Source: Streptomyces sp. CC228A (lineage in GTDB: Bacteria; Actinomycetota; Actinomycetes; Streptomycetales; Streptomycetaceae). Taken from it: a stretch of DNA of 64,000 nt. Positions within the stretch are counted from its first letter, which is position 1. Each line of letters opens with the position of its first letter. Below, in pieces: positions 54,402 to 62,945 of this stretch. The position numbers were made by a program, and so were the translations under genes. The notes under the pieces were generated by a model. The model made no database searches and was not told the origin of the DNA. It saw only the letters and a list, made by a program, of their open reading frames with translations. The stretch is from positions 558,001 to 622,000 of the forward strand of contig NZ_JAJPUI010000002.1 in assembly GCF_021390935.1 (NCBI RefSeq), in the 5' to 3' direction.

Positions 54402-54668
54402 TCAGCCGCCGAGCTTCGCCGGGTCGACGACCTCGTCCACCGGCGGCGCCACGATCGTGATCTCGGTGCCGAACGCGGAGAGCTCGACGAAGCCGGGCTC
54501 CCTTCCGCCTTCGGCGGAGTACTTCAGCAGGTACGGGTCGCCCTCGGCGGCCCCGTAGTACGTGAGGGTCCGGTCGCCCTTCTTCTTGCTGAGGGCGAGC
54601 GCGGGCGCGCCGCCGACCTGGGTGACCTCGCCCTTGGTGAGGCCGCGCTCGTTCTGCTCGGCGTCCGG
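54402..54668 (-). pseudogene. C-terminal remnant of a lipoprotein
   Basis: 89 codons in an open frame with no start codon: DAEQNERGLTKGEVTQVGG, then ALALSKKKGDRTLTYYGAAE, GDPYLLKYSAEGGREPGFVE and FGTEITIVAPPVDEVVDPAK. This is the C-terminal part of a Streptomyces LppX/LprG-like surface lipoprotein; the signal peptide, lipobox and first two thirds are missing. A stop at 54669-54671 closes the frame on the upstream side. It lies between adnA and adnB on the same strand. Confidence 0.7.
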
Positions 54669-54698
54669 TCAGTCCGTGCGGTACGTCACAGCCGGGCG

Positions 54699-57600
54699 CT
54701 ACTCGACGATGTGGCGGCCCTCGGGGCGGGCCGTGCAGGAGGAGCGGAAGGCGCAGTTCGCGCAGTGCTGGCCGGGGGTGGGGGTGAAGCGCTCGTCGAG
54801 GACGCGGCCGGCGGCGGTGGTGAGGAGGTCCGCGACCCAGTCGCCGGACGGCGGTTCCTGCGGTTGGACGCGCGGGAGGGCGTCGCCGCCCTCCTTCTTG
54901 GGGGCGGGCTGGCGCAGGTGGACGAGCTCGGCGCCGCCGGGCTCCGGACGGTCGCCGCCGAAGACGTCGTCGACGGCGCCCTCGCGGACGGCGAGCTGGT
55001 AGACGGCGAGCTGCGGGTGGCGGGCCACCTCGTCCTTGGTGGGGGTCTGCTTGCCGGTCTTGAAGTCGACGACGTACGCGCGGCCGTGCTCGTCGCGTTC
55101 GACGCGGTCCATGGAGCCGCGGATCCGCACCTGGTACTCCCCCGCCCCCAGGGTGAGGTCGAAGCCGTGCTCCGTGGCGGCGGTGGTGCGGCCGCCGCGG
55201 TCCGACACGTGCCAGCGCAGGAAGCGCTCCAGCGCCTCGCGGGCGTGCGCCTTCTCCTGCTCGGACTTCCAGGGGGCGTCGAAGGCGAGGGCGCCCCAGA
55301 CGCGGTCGAGGCGCTCCATGAGGACGGCCAGATCGGCGGGGGTGCGGCCGGAGGCGACCTCGTCGGCGAGGACGTGGACGACGTTGCCGAAGCCCTGCGC
55401 GGCGGTGGCGGGCGCGTCCGCCCGTACCTCGCGGCCCAGGAACCACTGGAGGGAGCAGGTGTTGACGAGCTGGTCCAGGGCGCTGCCGGACAGGGTGACG
55501 GGCCGGTCGCGGTCGCGGAGGGGCGCGGCGGACCGCGTGGGCTCGTCGAGTCCCCACCAGCGGTGCGGATGGGCGGCGGGGACGAGCATCTGCCCGTCCT
55601 GGTCGGTCAGCGCGGCGAGCCGTGCGAGACGGCGGGCGGCGGCGTCCCGCAGGGCGGGCGAGGCGTCCGGGTCGACGGTGGTGGCGCGCAGTTCCGCGAC
55701 GAGCGCGGCGACCGCGAGGGGGCGGCGCGGGCGGGCGGTGACGTCCTCCGGTTCGACCCCGAGCTCGGTGAGGAAGCGGCTGGGCTGGTCGCCGTCCTCC
55801 GCGGGCGCCTTCACGGCGGTGACCACGAGCCGGTGCTTCGCGCGCGTGGCGGCCACGTAGAAGAGCCGGCGTTCCTCGGCGAGCAGGGCCGACTGCGGCA
55901 GCGGCTCGGCCAGGCCGTCGCGGCCGATGCGGTCCGCTTCGAGGAGGGAGCCGCGGCGCCGCAGGTCGGGCCAGAGCCCCTCCTGCACGCCCGCCACGAC
56001 GACGAGGCTCCATTCCAGGCCCTTCGCGCGGTGGGCCGTCATGAGCCGTACGGCGTCGGGGCGGACGGGCCGCCGCTTGGCGAGGGTGTCGGCCGCGATG
56101 TCCTGCGCTTCGAGCTCTTCGAGGAAGTTCAGGGCGCCGCGCCCGCCGGTGCGCTTCTCGGCGCGGGCGGCGGCGTCGAAGAGCGCGCAGACGGCGTCCA
56201 GGTCGCGGTCGGCGTTGCGGCCCGCGGCGCCTCCGCGGAGGGCCGCGCTGTGGAGGCGGTGGGGCCAGTTGGTGCCGTTCCACAGCTCCCACAGGGCTTC
56301 TTCCGCGGTGCCGCCGCCCAGGAGGAGTTCCTGCGTCTTGCGCAGGAGGCGGCCCAGGTTCTGCGCTCCGCGCGCGTAGGCGGGGTCGTGGACCACGAGC
56401 CGCTCGGGTTCGGCGAGGGCGCGCGCGATCAGCACGTCGGAGGGCTCGGGCACCTTGGTGCCGGCCGCCCTCTCCTCGTCGCGCAGTGCGCGTCCGAGGC
56501 GCCGCAGGTCGGCGGCGTCCATACCGCCGAGGGGCGAGGCGAGCAGGGTGAGCGCGGTCTCGGTGTCGAGCCGGCCGCTGCCGGCGGCCGACGCCCCGGC
56601 GGACCCGCCCGCGGGGTCGCCGTGAGCGGCGGTGTCGCCGTGGGCGGGGTCCCCGTGGACGGGGTCCCCGTGGACGGGGTCCCCGTGAGCGGGGTCCCCG
56701 TGGGCGGCGTCTGCATGAGCGTGGGCGGGGTCCCCGTGGACGGCGGGGTCGCCGTGGGCGGGGTCACCGTGAGCGGCGGCCTCACCGTGGGCGGGGTCCC
56801 CGTGGGCGGCGGCGTCACCGTGAGTGGTGTCGGTACCCGGATCGGGGGCGTCGGCGGGGGGGACGGCCGTCGGCTGCGGGGCCTCGCCTGGGGCATCGGG
56901 GTCCATGCCATCCGCCGGAGCAGGCGGGACAGCCGAGGCAGGCGGTACCGCAGGTACAGGCGGGACAGCCGGCGCAGCCGAAGCAGGAGGTACCGCAGGT
57001 ACAGGCGGGACAGCCGAAGCAGGCGCTACCGCCGGTACAGGCGGCGCAGGCGGTACCGCCGGCGCGGAGGCGGCGGTGGCGCGCAGGGCGGCTGTGGCCG
57101 TCGCGCGCAGGGCGGTCAGCAGCGGCGCCACGGCGGGCTCGTGGCGGAGGGGGACGTCCGCGCCGTCGATGTCGAGGGGCACACCCGCCGCCGTGAGGGC
57201 CCGCCGCAGGGGCGGCAGGGAGCGGCCGCCCGCGCGCACGAGGACGGCCATCTCGTTCCAGGGCACCCCCTCCTCCAGGTGGGCCCGGCGCAGGATGTCC
57301 GCGATGTTGTCGAGCTCCGTCGACGCCGTGGGGAAGGTGTACGCCTCCACCCGGCCGCCCTCCCGTACGGGCGTGAGCGCACGGTGCGCGCGCACCGCGT
57401 CGGCGGGCAGCCGGGACAGCGGCATCCGCTGCGTGAGGAGCCGCGTCGCGGCCAGCAGCCGCGCCGACGAGCGGCGGGACGCGGTCAGCACGGCGACGGG
57501 CGCGGGGCGGCCGTCGGCGCGGCGGAACGTGCGGGGGAACTCCAGGATGCCGTTCACGTCGGCGCCCCGGAACGCGTAGACGGACTGGTCGGGGTCCCCG

Positions 57601-58472
57601 AAGGCGTACAGGGTCCTGCCCCGCCCGGCGAGCGCCTGCAGCAGCCGGACCTGGGCCGGGTCCGTGTCCTGGTACTCGTCGACGAAGACCGCGTCGTACG
57701 AGGGCAGCTCCGCCTCCTGGGAGAGGAGCACGGCCCGGTGCACCAGCTCCGCGTAGTCCAGGACGCCCTGGAGGTCGAGGACGTCCAGGTACTCGGCCAG
57801 GAACTGCGCGGCCGCCGACCAGTCGCGCCGCCCGGTGCGCTCCGCGAAGTCGGCGAGCGCGCGCGGGCCCAGCCCGAGCTCGCGGGAGCGCGCGAGCACG
57901 GCCCGCACCTCGTCGGCGAAGCCGCGGGTGGTGAGGCAGGCCCGGAGCTCGTCGGGCCAGCGGACCCGGGCGAGACCGGCCCGCTCCAGTTCCGGCTGGC
58001 CGGCCAGCAGCTCGCGGACGGTGACGTCCTGCTCGGGCCCGGACAGCAGGCGCAGCGGCTCGGCGAAGAGGTCGGCGTCCTGGTGGGCTCGGACGAGGGC
58101 GTAGCAGTACGAGTGGAAGGTGGTGGCCTGCGGGGCGCGGGCGCCGCCGAGCCGGGCCGCCATGCGGTCGCGGAGCTCGACCGCGGCCTTGCGGCTGAAG
58201 GTGAGGACGAGCAGCCGCTCCGGGTCGGCGCCCTGCTCGATGCGGGCCGCCACCGCCTCCACCAGGGTGGTGGTCTTGCCGGTGCCGGGCCCGGCCAGCA
58301 CGAGGAGGGGTCCGTCGGCGTGGTCAACCACCGTCCGCTGCGCTGCGTCCAGGGAGGGAGGGGTGACGGGGGCCGGCGGGGTGCGCACCAGCCGGTACGC
58401 GCCGGGGGTCCGGTGCCGCGCCGGTTCGTGCCCCTGGTGCGGCGCTCGCCGGGTGCTGGAGGAGGAGCTCAC
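54699..58472 (-). CDS. adnA: AdnA-type helicase-nuclease subunit with low-complexity insertion
   Basis: 1257-aa partner of AdnB. Helicase motifs: LLVLAGPGTGKTTTLVEA, VLTFSRKAAVELR, AVFVDEYQDTDPAQV, FGDPDQSVYAFRGA, LMTAHRAKGLEWSLVVV and ATRAKHRL. The nuclease domain has RIRGSMDRVERDE and AYVVDFKTGK, plus cysteines TCSLQWF and CANCAFRSSC for an iron-sulphur cluster. Residues about 465-625 are a low-complexity insertion of VPPASA/VPPVPA and HGDPA/HGDPV repeats. GTG 58472 is taken as start; no clear ribosome site, and starts closer to SLDAAQRTVVDH are possible. Stop 54699 precedes the lipoprotein remnant. Confidence 0.9.
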   Translation of the reverse strand: MSSSSSTRRAPHQGHEPARHRTPGAYRLVRTPPAPVTPPSLDAAQRTVVDHADGPLLVLAGPGTGKTTTLVEAVAARIEQGADPERLLVLTFSRKAAVELRDRMAARLGGARAPQATTFHSYCYALVRAHQDADLFAEPLRLLSGPEQDVTVRELLAGQPELERAGLARVRWPDELRACLTTRGFADEVRAVLARSRELGLGPRALADFAERTGRRDWSAAAQFLAEYLDVLDLQGVLDYAELVHRAVLLSQEAELPSYDAVFVDEYQDTDPAQVRLLQALAGRGRTLYAFGDPDQSVYAFRGADVNGILEFPRTFRRADGRPAPVAVLTASRRSSARLLAATRLLTQRMPLSRLPADAVRAHRALTPVREGGRVEAYTFPTASTELDNIADILRRAHLEEGVPWNEMAVLVRAGGRSLPPLRRALTAAGVPLDIDGADVPLRHEPAVAPLLTALRATATAALRATAASAPAVPPAPPVPAVAPASAVPPVPAVPPASAAPAVPPVPAVPPASAVPPAPADGMDPDAPGEAPQPTAVPPADAPDPGTDTTHGDAAAHGDPAHGEAAAHGDPAHGDPAVHGDPAHAHADAAHGDPAHGDPVHGDPVHGDPAHGDTAAHGDPAGGSAGASAAGSGRLDTETALTLLASPLGGMDAADLRRLGRALRDEERAAGTKVPEPSDVLIARALAEPERLVVHDPAYARGAQNLGRLLRKTQELLLGGGTAEEALWELWNGTNWPHRLHSAALRGGAAGRNADRDLDAVCALFDAAARAEKRTGGRGALNFLEELEAQDIAADTLAKRRPVRPDAVRLMTAHRAKGLEWSLVVVAGVQEGLWPDLRRRGSLLEADRIGRDGLAEPLPQSALLAEERRLFYVAATRAKHRLVVTAVKAPAEDGDQPSRFLTELGVEPEDVTARPRRPLAVAALVAELRATTVDPDASPALRDAAARRLARLAALTDQDGQMLVPAAHPHRWWGLDEPTRSAAPLRDRDRPVTLSGSALDQLVNTCSLQWFLGREVRADAPATAAQGFGNVVHVLADEVASGRTPADLAVLMERLDRVWGALAFDAPWKSEQEKAHAREALERFLRWHVSDRGGRTTAATEHGFDLTLGAGEYQVRIRGSMDRVERDEHGRAYVVDFKTGKQTPTKDEVARHPQLAVYQLAVREGAVDDVFGGDRPEPGGAELVHLRQPAPKKEGGDALPRVQPQEPPSGDWVADLLTTAAGRVLDERFTPTPGQHCANCAFRSSCTARPEGRHIVE
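56615..57080. repeat. Coding tandem repeats inside adnA
   Basis: Two repeat blocks in frame. About 56632-56822 is a 15-bp unit (ggggtccccgtggac and variants) coding HGDPx on the minus strand, a dozen copies. About 56915-57065 is a cluster of caggcggtaccgcaggtaca-like units coding PPVPAVPPASA. Confidence 0.88.
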
Positions 58473-58555
58473 GTGGATCGCCGGTCCTGACGGGTGTGCT
58501 GGGGGGTGGAGGAGCAGTGGTGGAGAGGCACCGCCCCGCCGTATGGCGGAAGCTG

Positions 58556-59017
58556 TCAATTGTGAGGCAACGGACCACCGGCGTCGTCGCCCCCGGTGCC
58601 GCCGTCCCATCGGGCCCGCCGCATGTCGATGCGCGGCAGACGGGTCGCGTCGGCGTGCGCGGCGTCCCGCAGGGGCGTGGCCTCCTCACGGTAGTGGGCG
58701 AGGGCGCGCGACTCGTGGCCGGGCAGCAGCCTGCCGTCGGCGCGGACGACCCGCCACCACGGCACGGCGCCTCCGTACAGCGCCATCACCCGGCCCACCT
58801 GGCGGGGCCCGCCGGCACCGAGCCACTCGGCGACGTCCCCGTAGGTCATGACCCTGCCAGGCGGGATGAGCTCCGCGACCTCCAGTACGCGCTCCGCGTA
58901 GTCGGGCAGCCGGTCGGGGTGCTTCGCGGTCTGCTCAGGTGGGTGCTCCTCGGCGGTCTTCCGGTCCACCCGGTCCATCCTGCACCACGGGTCCGACAAC
59001 GCGGTCGGCGCGGTCAT
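58556..59017 (-). CDS. Alkyltransferase-like protein (Atl/MGMT family)
   Basis: 153 aa. The MGMT C-terminal DNA-binding fold is clear: VLEVAELIPPGRVMTYGDVA, GGPRQVGRVMALYGG. The methyl-accepting PCHRV is replaced by VPWWRVVR, so the protein cannot accept alkyl groups itself; alkyltransferase-like proteins with Trp here recognise alkylguanine and recruit excision repair. Start ATG 59017 or a later ATG (MDRVDRKTAEEH). It is upstream of adnA on the same strand. Confidence 0.86.
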   Translation of the reverse strand: MTAPTALSDPWCRMDRVDRKTAEEHPPEQTAKHPDRLPDYAERVLEVAELIPPGRVMTYGDVAEWLGAGGPRQVGRVMALYGGAVPWWRVVRADGRLLPGHESRALAHYREEATPLRDAAHADATRLPRIDMRRARWDGGTGGDDAGGPLPHN

Positions 59018-59121
59018 CACCCCCTGATGCCCCCCTGTACCTCCCGGTCATGCCACCATCTTCCGGGCGGTGACTGGTGATACGAGACCAAGAAGAGACA
59101 GCGAACGCGAAGGGACAGGAC

Positions 59122-62100
59122 GTGCGGCCTTCGAATGTGGCGAGCACGCCCGACGCCGAGCCGCGCCCTGACGACGCCGCGCACCGCCCGGGCGGCACCT
59201 CCGGGGCAGCCTCCGCCGAGGACCGCTCCGGCCGGGTGCCGGCCGACGGCCCGGGCGGCAGCGCCGACCCCACCGACCCCACTGACACCGCCGCCGCCGA
59301 CGCGACCGCCGCCACCGGGGGCGCCACCGACGCCGTTACGGGCCCCGGCGCCGGCGCCGGTGCCGACGCGGGCACCGGCGGCGCACACGCCCATGGCTCA
59401 CCGCCCGAACGGGACGCCGGCGCCCCGGCGTCCCACGACTCCTCCGCCGGCGCACCCGCGGCCCACGGTCCACCGACCGGCCCGCCGACCGGTCCACCAG
59501 ACGGGCCAACGGCCGGAAGCGGTTCCGCCGCGGGCGGCGGCGGCCGGCGGGCCCGTGCGTCCGGAGCGGCGCACCACGACCGCGTGTCCGGCGACGAGCC
59601 GCTGCTCGCGGCCCGCGTGCACCGCCCCTCCGACCTCCTGCGCCTGCTCGTCGGCGTGCTGTCCATCGCCGTCGTCCTGGCCATCGCGGCGTTCGCGAGC
59701 GGGACGACGTCCGGCCTGGAGCAGGACATCAGCAAGGGCACCGGCCAGGCGCCCGACGTGTTCGTCAAGCTCGCCGGCCTGGTGTCCAGCATCGCCGTGC
59801 TGCTGGTCCCGGTGGCGTTCGCGATCGAGCGGCTCGTCAAGCGGGACGGCCTGCGCATCGCCGACGGCGTCCTCGCCGCCGTGCTCGCGCACGGGGTGAC
59901 CCTCGCCACGGACCTGTGGGTGGCGCGGGCGGCGCCCAGCGCGATCCAGGACGCGCTCACCCAGCCGCAGAGCGGCGGCGGGCTCACGGACCCCGTCCAC
60001 GGCTACCTGGCGCCGGTGATCGCGTACATGTCGGCCGTCGGCATGGCCAGGAGACCGCGGTGGCGGTTCGTCCTGTGGGTGGTGCTGCTGCTCGACGCCT
60101 TCACCATGCTCGTCGCCGGGTACACGACCCCGCTGTCGATCATCCTGACGGTCCTCATCGGTGTCACGGTGGCGTACGGCACGCTCTACACCGTCGGGTC
60201 GCCCAACGTCCGCCCCACCGGTCAGACGCTGCTGGCCGGACTGCGGCACGTCGGGTTCCACCCGGTGTCGGCGAGGCGCGCGGAGGCCGGGGTACCGGAG
60301 ACCGCCGAGCAGGGCGACCGGGGCCGCCGCTACATCGTGACCCTGGAGGAGGGCTCACCGCTCGACGTCACCGTCGTCGACCGGGAGCAGCAGGCGCACG
60401 GCTTCTTCTACCGGGCGTGGCGCCGGCTGACGCTGCGCGGCTTCACGACCCGCCGGTCCATCCAGTCGCTGCGGCAGGCCCTGGAGCAGGAGGCGCTGCT
60501 GGCGTACGCGGCGATCGCGGCGGGCGCCAACGCGCCCAAGCTGATCGCGACCTCCGAGCTCGGGCCGGACGCCGTCATGCTGGTGTACGAGCACCGGGCG
60601 GGCCGCCCGCTGGACGCCCTGGCGGACGAGGAACTCACCGACCGGGTGGTGCTGGGCTGCTGGGAGCAGGTGAGGGCCCTGCAGTCGCGGCGCATCGCGC
60701 ACCGCAGGCTGACGGGTGACGCCCTGCTGGTGGATCGTTCCGGCAACGTGGTCATCACGGACCTGCGGGGCGGGGAGATCGCGGCGGGCGACCTGGTGCT
60801 GCGGATGGACATCGCGCAGCTGCTGACGACGCTGGGGCTGCGCGTGGGCCCGGAGCGGGCGGTGGCCGCGGCCGTGGAGGTGCTCGGCCCGGACAAGGTC
60901 GCCGACTGCCTGCCGCTGCTGCAGCCGATCGCGCTGAGCCGGTCGAGCCGGGCGACGCTCCGGCGGCTGGCGCGGGAGCGGTCGCAGCGGGAGCGGGACG
61001 CCGTGCTGCGGGCCTCGCAGGCCGCCAAGGAGGCGCGGCTCGCCGCGGCCGGGGGCGGCGGCGGGCCGGCGGAGGCCAAGGCGGACCGCAAGGCGGAGCG
61101 CGCCGAGAAGCAGGCGGAGAAGCGGGCGCTGGAGGACGCGCTGCACGGGGCGCGCGAGGAGGACCTGCTGGCGCAGATCCGCCGCCAGGTGCTGCTGATC
61201 CGGCCGCAGGCGCCGGTGGAGCCGGTCCGCCTGGAGCGGATCAGGCCCCGTACGCTCATCAGCCTGATCGCCGGGGCGGTCGCCGCGTACTTCCTGCTGT
61301 CGCAGATCGCGAGCATCCCGCTGTCGACGATCAGCGACGCGGCGTGGGGCTGGGTGACGGCGGCGGCGGTCTTCTCGGCGCTGACGTACGTGGCGGCGGC
61401 CATGAGCCTGCTGGGCTTCGTCCCGGAGCGGGTGTCGTTCCTGCGGACGGTGACCGCCCAGGTGGCGGGGTCGTTCGTGAAGATCGTCGCCCCGGCCGCG
61501 GTCGGCGGTGTGGCGCTGAACACCCGGTTCCTCCAGCGGTCGGGCGTACGGCCGGGCCTGGCGGTGGCGAGCGTCGGCGCGTCCCAGCTGTTCGGCCTGG
61601 GCGCGCACATCCTGCTGCTGCTGGCGTTCGGCTATCTGACGGGCACGGAGCGGTCGCAGGGCGACCTGACGCCGTCCCGTTCGGTGATCGCGGGTCTGCT
61701 GACGATCGCGGTGCTGGTGCTGGTGGTGACGGCGGTCCCGGTGCTGCGCAAGTTCGTGTCGACGCGGCTGCGCTCGCTGTTCGCGGGTGTGGTGCCGCGC
61801 ATGCTGGACGTGCTGCAGCGGCCCGGGAAGCTGCTGACGGGCATCGGCGGCATGCTGCTGCTCACGGCGATGTTCGTGATGTGCCTGGACGCGTCGATCC
61901 GCGCCTTCGCGGACGGGGAGCAGCCGCTGAGCTACGCGAGTCTGGCCGTGGTGTTCCTGGCGGGCAACGCGATCGGCTCGGCCGCGCCGACGCCGGGCGG
62001 TGTGGGCGCGGTCGAGGGCGCGCTGCTGGGCGGTCTGCTGCTCGCGGGGGTGCCGAAGGAGGTCGCGGCCCCGGCGGTGCTGCTGTACCGGCTGCTGACG

Positions 62101-62166
62101 CTGTGGCTGCCGGTGCTGCCGGGCTGGTTCTCGTTCAACTACCTGACGCGGAAGGGTTCGCTCTAG
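59122..62166 (+). CDS. Large membrane protein: kinase-like centre and UPF0104/LPG-synthase-type C-terminus
   Basis: 1014 aa. Residues 1-170 are low-complexity Ala/Gly/Pro; 175-380 hold about six membrane helices; 400-620 resemble a degenerate protein-kinase fold (LEQEALLAYAAIAAGANAPK, LVYEHRAGRPL, HRRLTGDALLVDRSGNVVIT), with HRD and DFG reduced to HRRLTGD and DLRGG; then a charged KAERAEKQAEKRALED stretch; and a C-terminal eight-helix domain like the flippase part of lysyl-phosphatidylglycerol synthases (AAPTPGGVGAVEGALLGGLL). Function unknown, probably lipid-related. GTG 59122 has aaggga eight bases upstream. Confidence 0.85.
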   Translation: MRPSNVASTPDAEPRPDDAAHRPGGTSGAASAEDRSGRVPADGPGGSADPTDPTDTAAADATAATGGATDAVTGPGAGAGADAGTGGAHAHGSPPERDAGAPASHDSSAGAPAAHGPPTGPPTGPPDGPTAGSGSAAGGGGRRARASGAAHHDRVSGDEPLLAARVHRPSDLLRLLVGVLSIAVVLAIAAFASGTTSGLEQDISKGTGQAPDVFVKLAGLVSSIAVLLVPVAFAIERLVKRDGLRIADGVLAAVLAHGVTLATDLWVARAAPSAIQDALTQPQSGGGLTDPVHGYLAPVIAYMSAVGMARRPRWRFVLWVVLLLDAFTMLVAGYTTPLSIILTVLIGVTVAYGTLYTVGSPNVRPTGQTLLAGLRHVGFHPVSARRAEAGVPETAEQGDRGRRYIVTLEEGSPLDVTVVDREQQAHGFFYRAWRRLTLRGFTTRRSIQSLRQALEQEALLAYAAIAAGANAPKLIATSELGPDAVMLVYEHRAGRPLDALADEELTDRVVLGCWEQVRALQSRRIAHRRLTGDALLVDRSGNVVITDLRGGEIAAGDLVLRMDIAQLLTTLGLRVGPERAVAAAVEVLGPDKVADCLPLLQPIALSRSSRATLRRLARERSQRERDAVLRASQAAKEARLAAAGGGGGPAEAKADRKAERAEKQAEKRALEDALHGAREEDLLAQIRRQVLLIRPQAPVEPVRLERIRPRTLISLIAGAVAAYFLLSQIASIPLSTISDAAWGWVTAAAVFSALTYVAAAMSLLGFVPERVSFLRTVTAQVAGSFVKIVAPAAVGGVALNTRFLQRSGVRPGLAVASVGASQLFGLGAHILLLLAFGYLTGTERSQGDLTPSRSVIAGLLTIAVLVLVVTAVPVLRKFVSTRLRSLFAGVVPRMLDVLQRPGKLLTGIGGMLLLTAMFVMCLDASIRAFADGEQPLSYASLAVVFLAGNAIGSAAPTPGGVGAVEGALLGGLLLAGVPKEVAAPAVLLYRLLTLWLPVLPGWFSFNYLTRKGSL

Positions 62167-62496
62167 GCCGACGGGGCGCGGCCCGCCCGCGGAAGGTCCG
62201 CCGGCGCCTCCCGGGCGGCTCCGCAGGGCGTTCCCCCGCTGTACGGCCGACGGCTCCGCAGGGCGTTCCCCCGCTGTACGGCCGACGGCTCCGCAGGCGT
62301 TCCCCTGCTGTACGGTCGGCGGCTTCGGCCGCTCTGCGGCTGCCCGGCCGGCGGGTTCCGCAGGGGCCCGCGGCCGGTCCCGGCAGTCGCCGTTCGGGCC
62401 CACACGGCCCGTACGCGGGGTCCCGAGCGCGCTCCCCCGGCATGGGAGTTTCGCACCGCACTGACCGCAGCCGCCAGGAGGATCAGCCGATTCCCC
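62167..62496. other. Intergenic region before the molybdate locus
   Basis: About 330 bases with no gene; contains the 35-bp repeats listed separately. A terminator for the membrane-protein gene is not obvious. Any ModE-like operator would be expected close to the promoter at 62497, but I could not identify one. Confidence 0.55.
62217..62321. repeat. 35-bp tandem repeat, three copies
   Basis: Units opening ggctccgcagggcgttcccc start at 62217, 62252 and 62287; the third has lost one base and carries several changes. Confidence 0.9.
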
Positions 62497-62526
62497 TTGC
62501 AGATGCGAGCACTACCGGCCTAGATT
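62497..62526 (+). promoter_or_regulatory. Promoter for leaderless TOBE-regulator mRNA
   Basis: TTGCAG (62497-62502), 18 bases, TAGATT (62521-62526), then seven bases to ATG 62534. Both hexamers and the spacing fit a vegetative sigma promoter that starts at the ATG. Confidence 0.7.
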
Positions 62527-62533
62527 GCCGCAC

Positions 62534-62929
62534 ATGCGGTCCTATACCACTCAGCAGGCGGCGCGGCTCCTCGGCGTGAGCGCCGACACCGTTCGCCGCT
62601 GGGCCGACGCCGGAAGGCTGCCGACCCGCAGGGACGAGACGGGCAGGCGCCTCGTCGACGGGCCCGACCTGGCCGCCTTCGCCGTGGAGCTGGCGCAGCA
62701 GGCGGACGAGGCCGGGGACGTGCCGTACACCAGCGCCCGCAACGCGTTCGCGGGCATCGTGACGGCAGTGAAGCTCGGCGACGTGGCCGCGCAGGTGGAG
62801 ATCCAGGCGGGACCGCACCGGCTGGTGTCGCTGCTCACCCGGGAGGCCGTGGAGGAACTCGGCCTGGAGGTCGGCGTCGAAGCGGTGGCGCGGGTGAAGT
62901 CCACCAGTGTCCTCGTCGACCGTGTCTGA
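62534..62929 (+). CDS. Helix-turn-helix/TOBE molybdenum-binding regulator
   Basis: 131 aa. N-terminal MerR-like HTH ([33 protein letters not shown]) followed by one TOBE/mop domain ([23 protein letters not shown]...[17 protein letters not shown]), which binds molybdate or a pterin. It is therefore a likely molybdate-responsive regulator of the adjoining modAB genes. modA starts 16 bases after its stop, so they are co-transcribed. Confidence 0.9.
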   Translation: MRSYTTQQAARLLGVSADTVRRWADAGRLPTRRDETGRRLVDGPDLAAFAVELAQQADEAGDVPYTSARNAFAGIVTAVKLGDVAAQVEIQAGPHRLVSLLTREAVEELGLEVGVEAVARVKSTSVLVDRV

Positions 62930-62945
62930 GCGTCCGGAGGTCGCG

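Noticed and set aside
54361-56292. 643-codon minus-strand frame overlapping the end of adnA
   Set aside because: Alternative frame of adnA, made of Arg/Pro/Gly runs; adnA motifs are all in the other frame.
54699-58472. Acquired defence island centred on the helicase-nuclease genes
   Set aside because: adnA, adnB and uvrD2 are chromosomal repair genes in their usual place; no restriction, toxin or other defence partner accompanies them.
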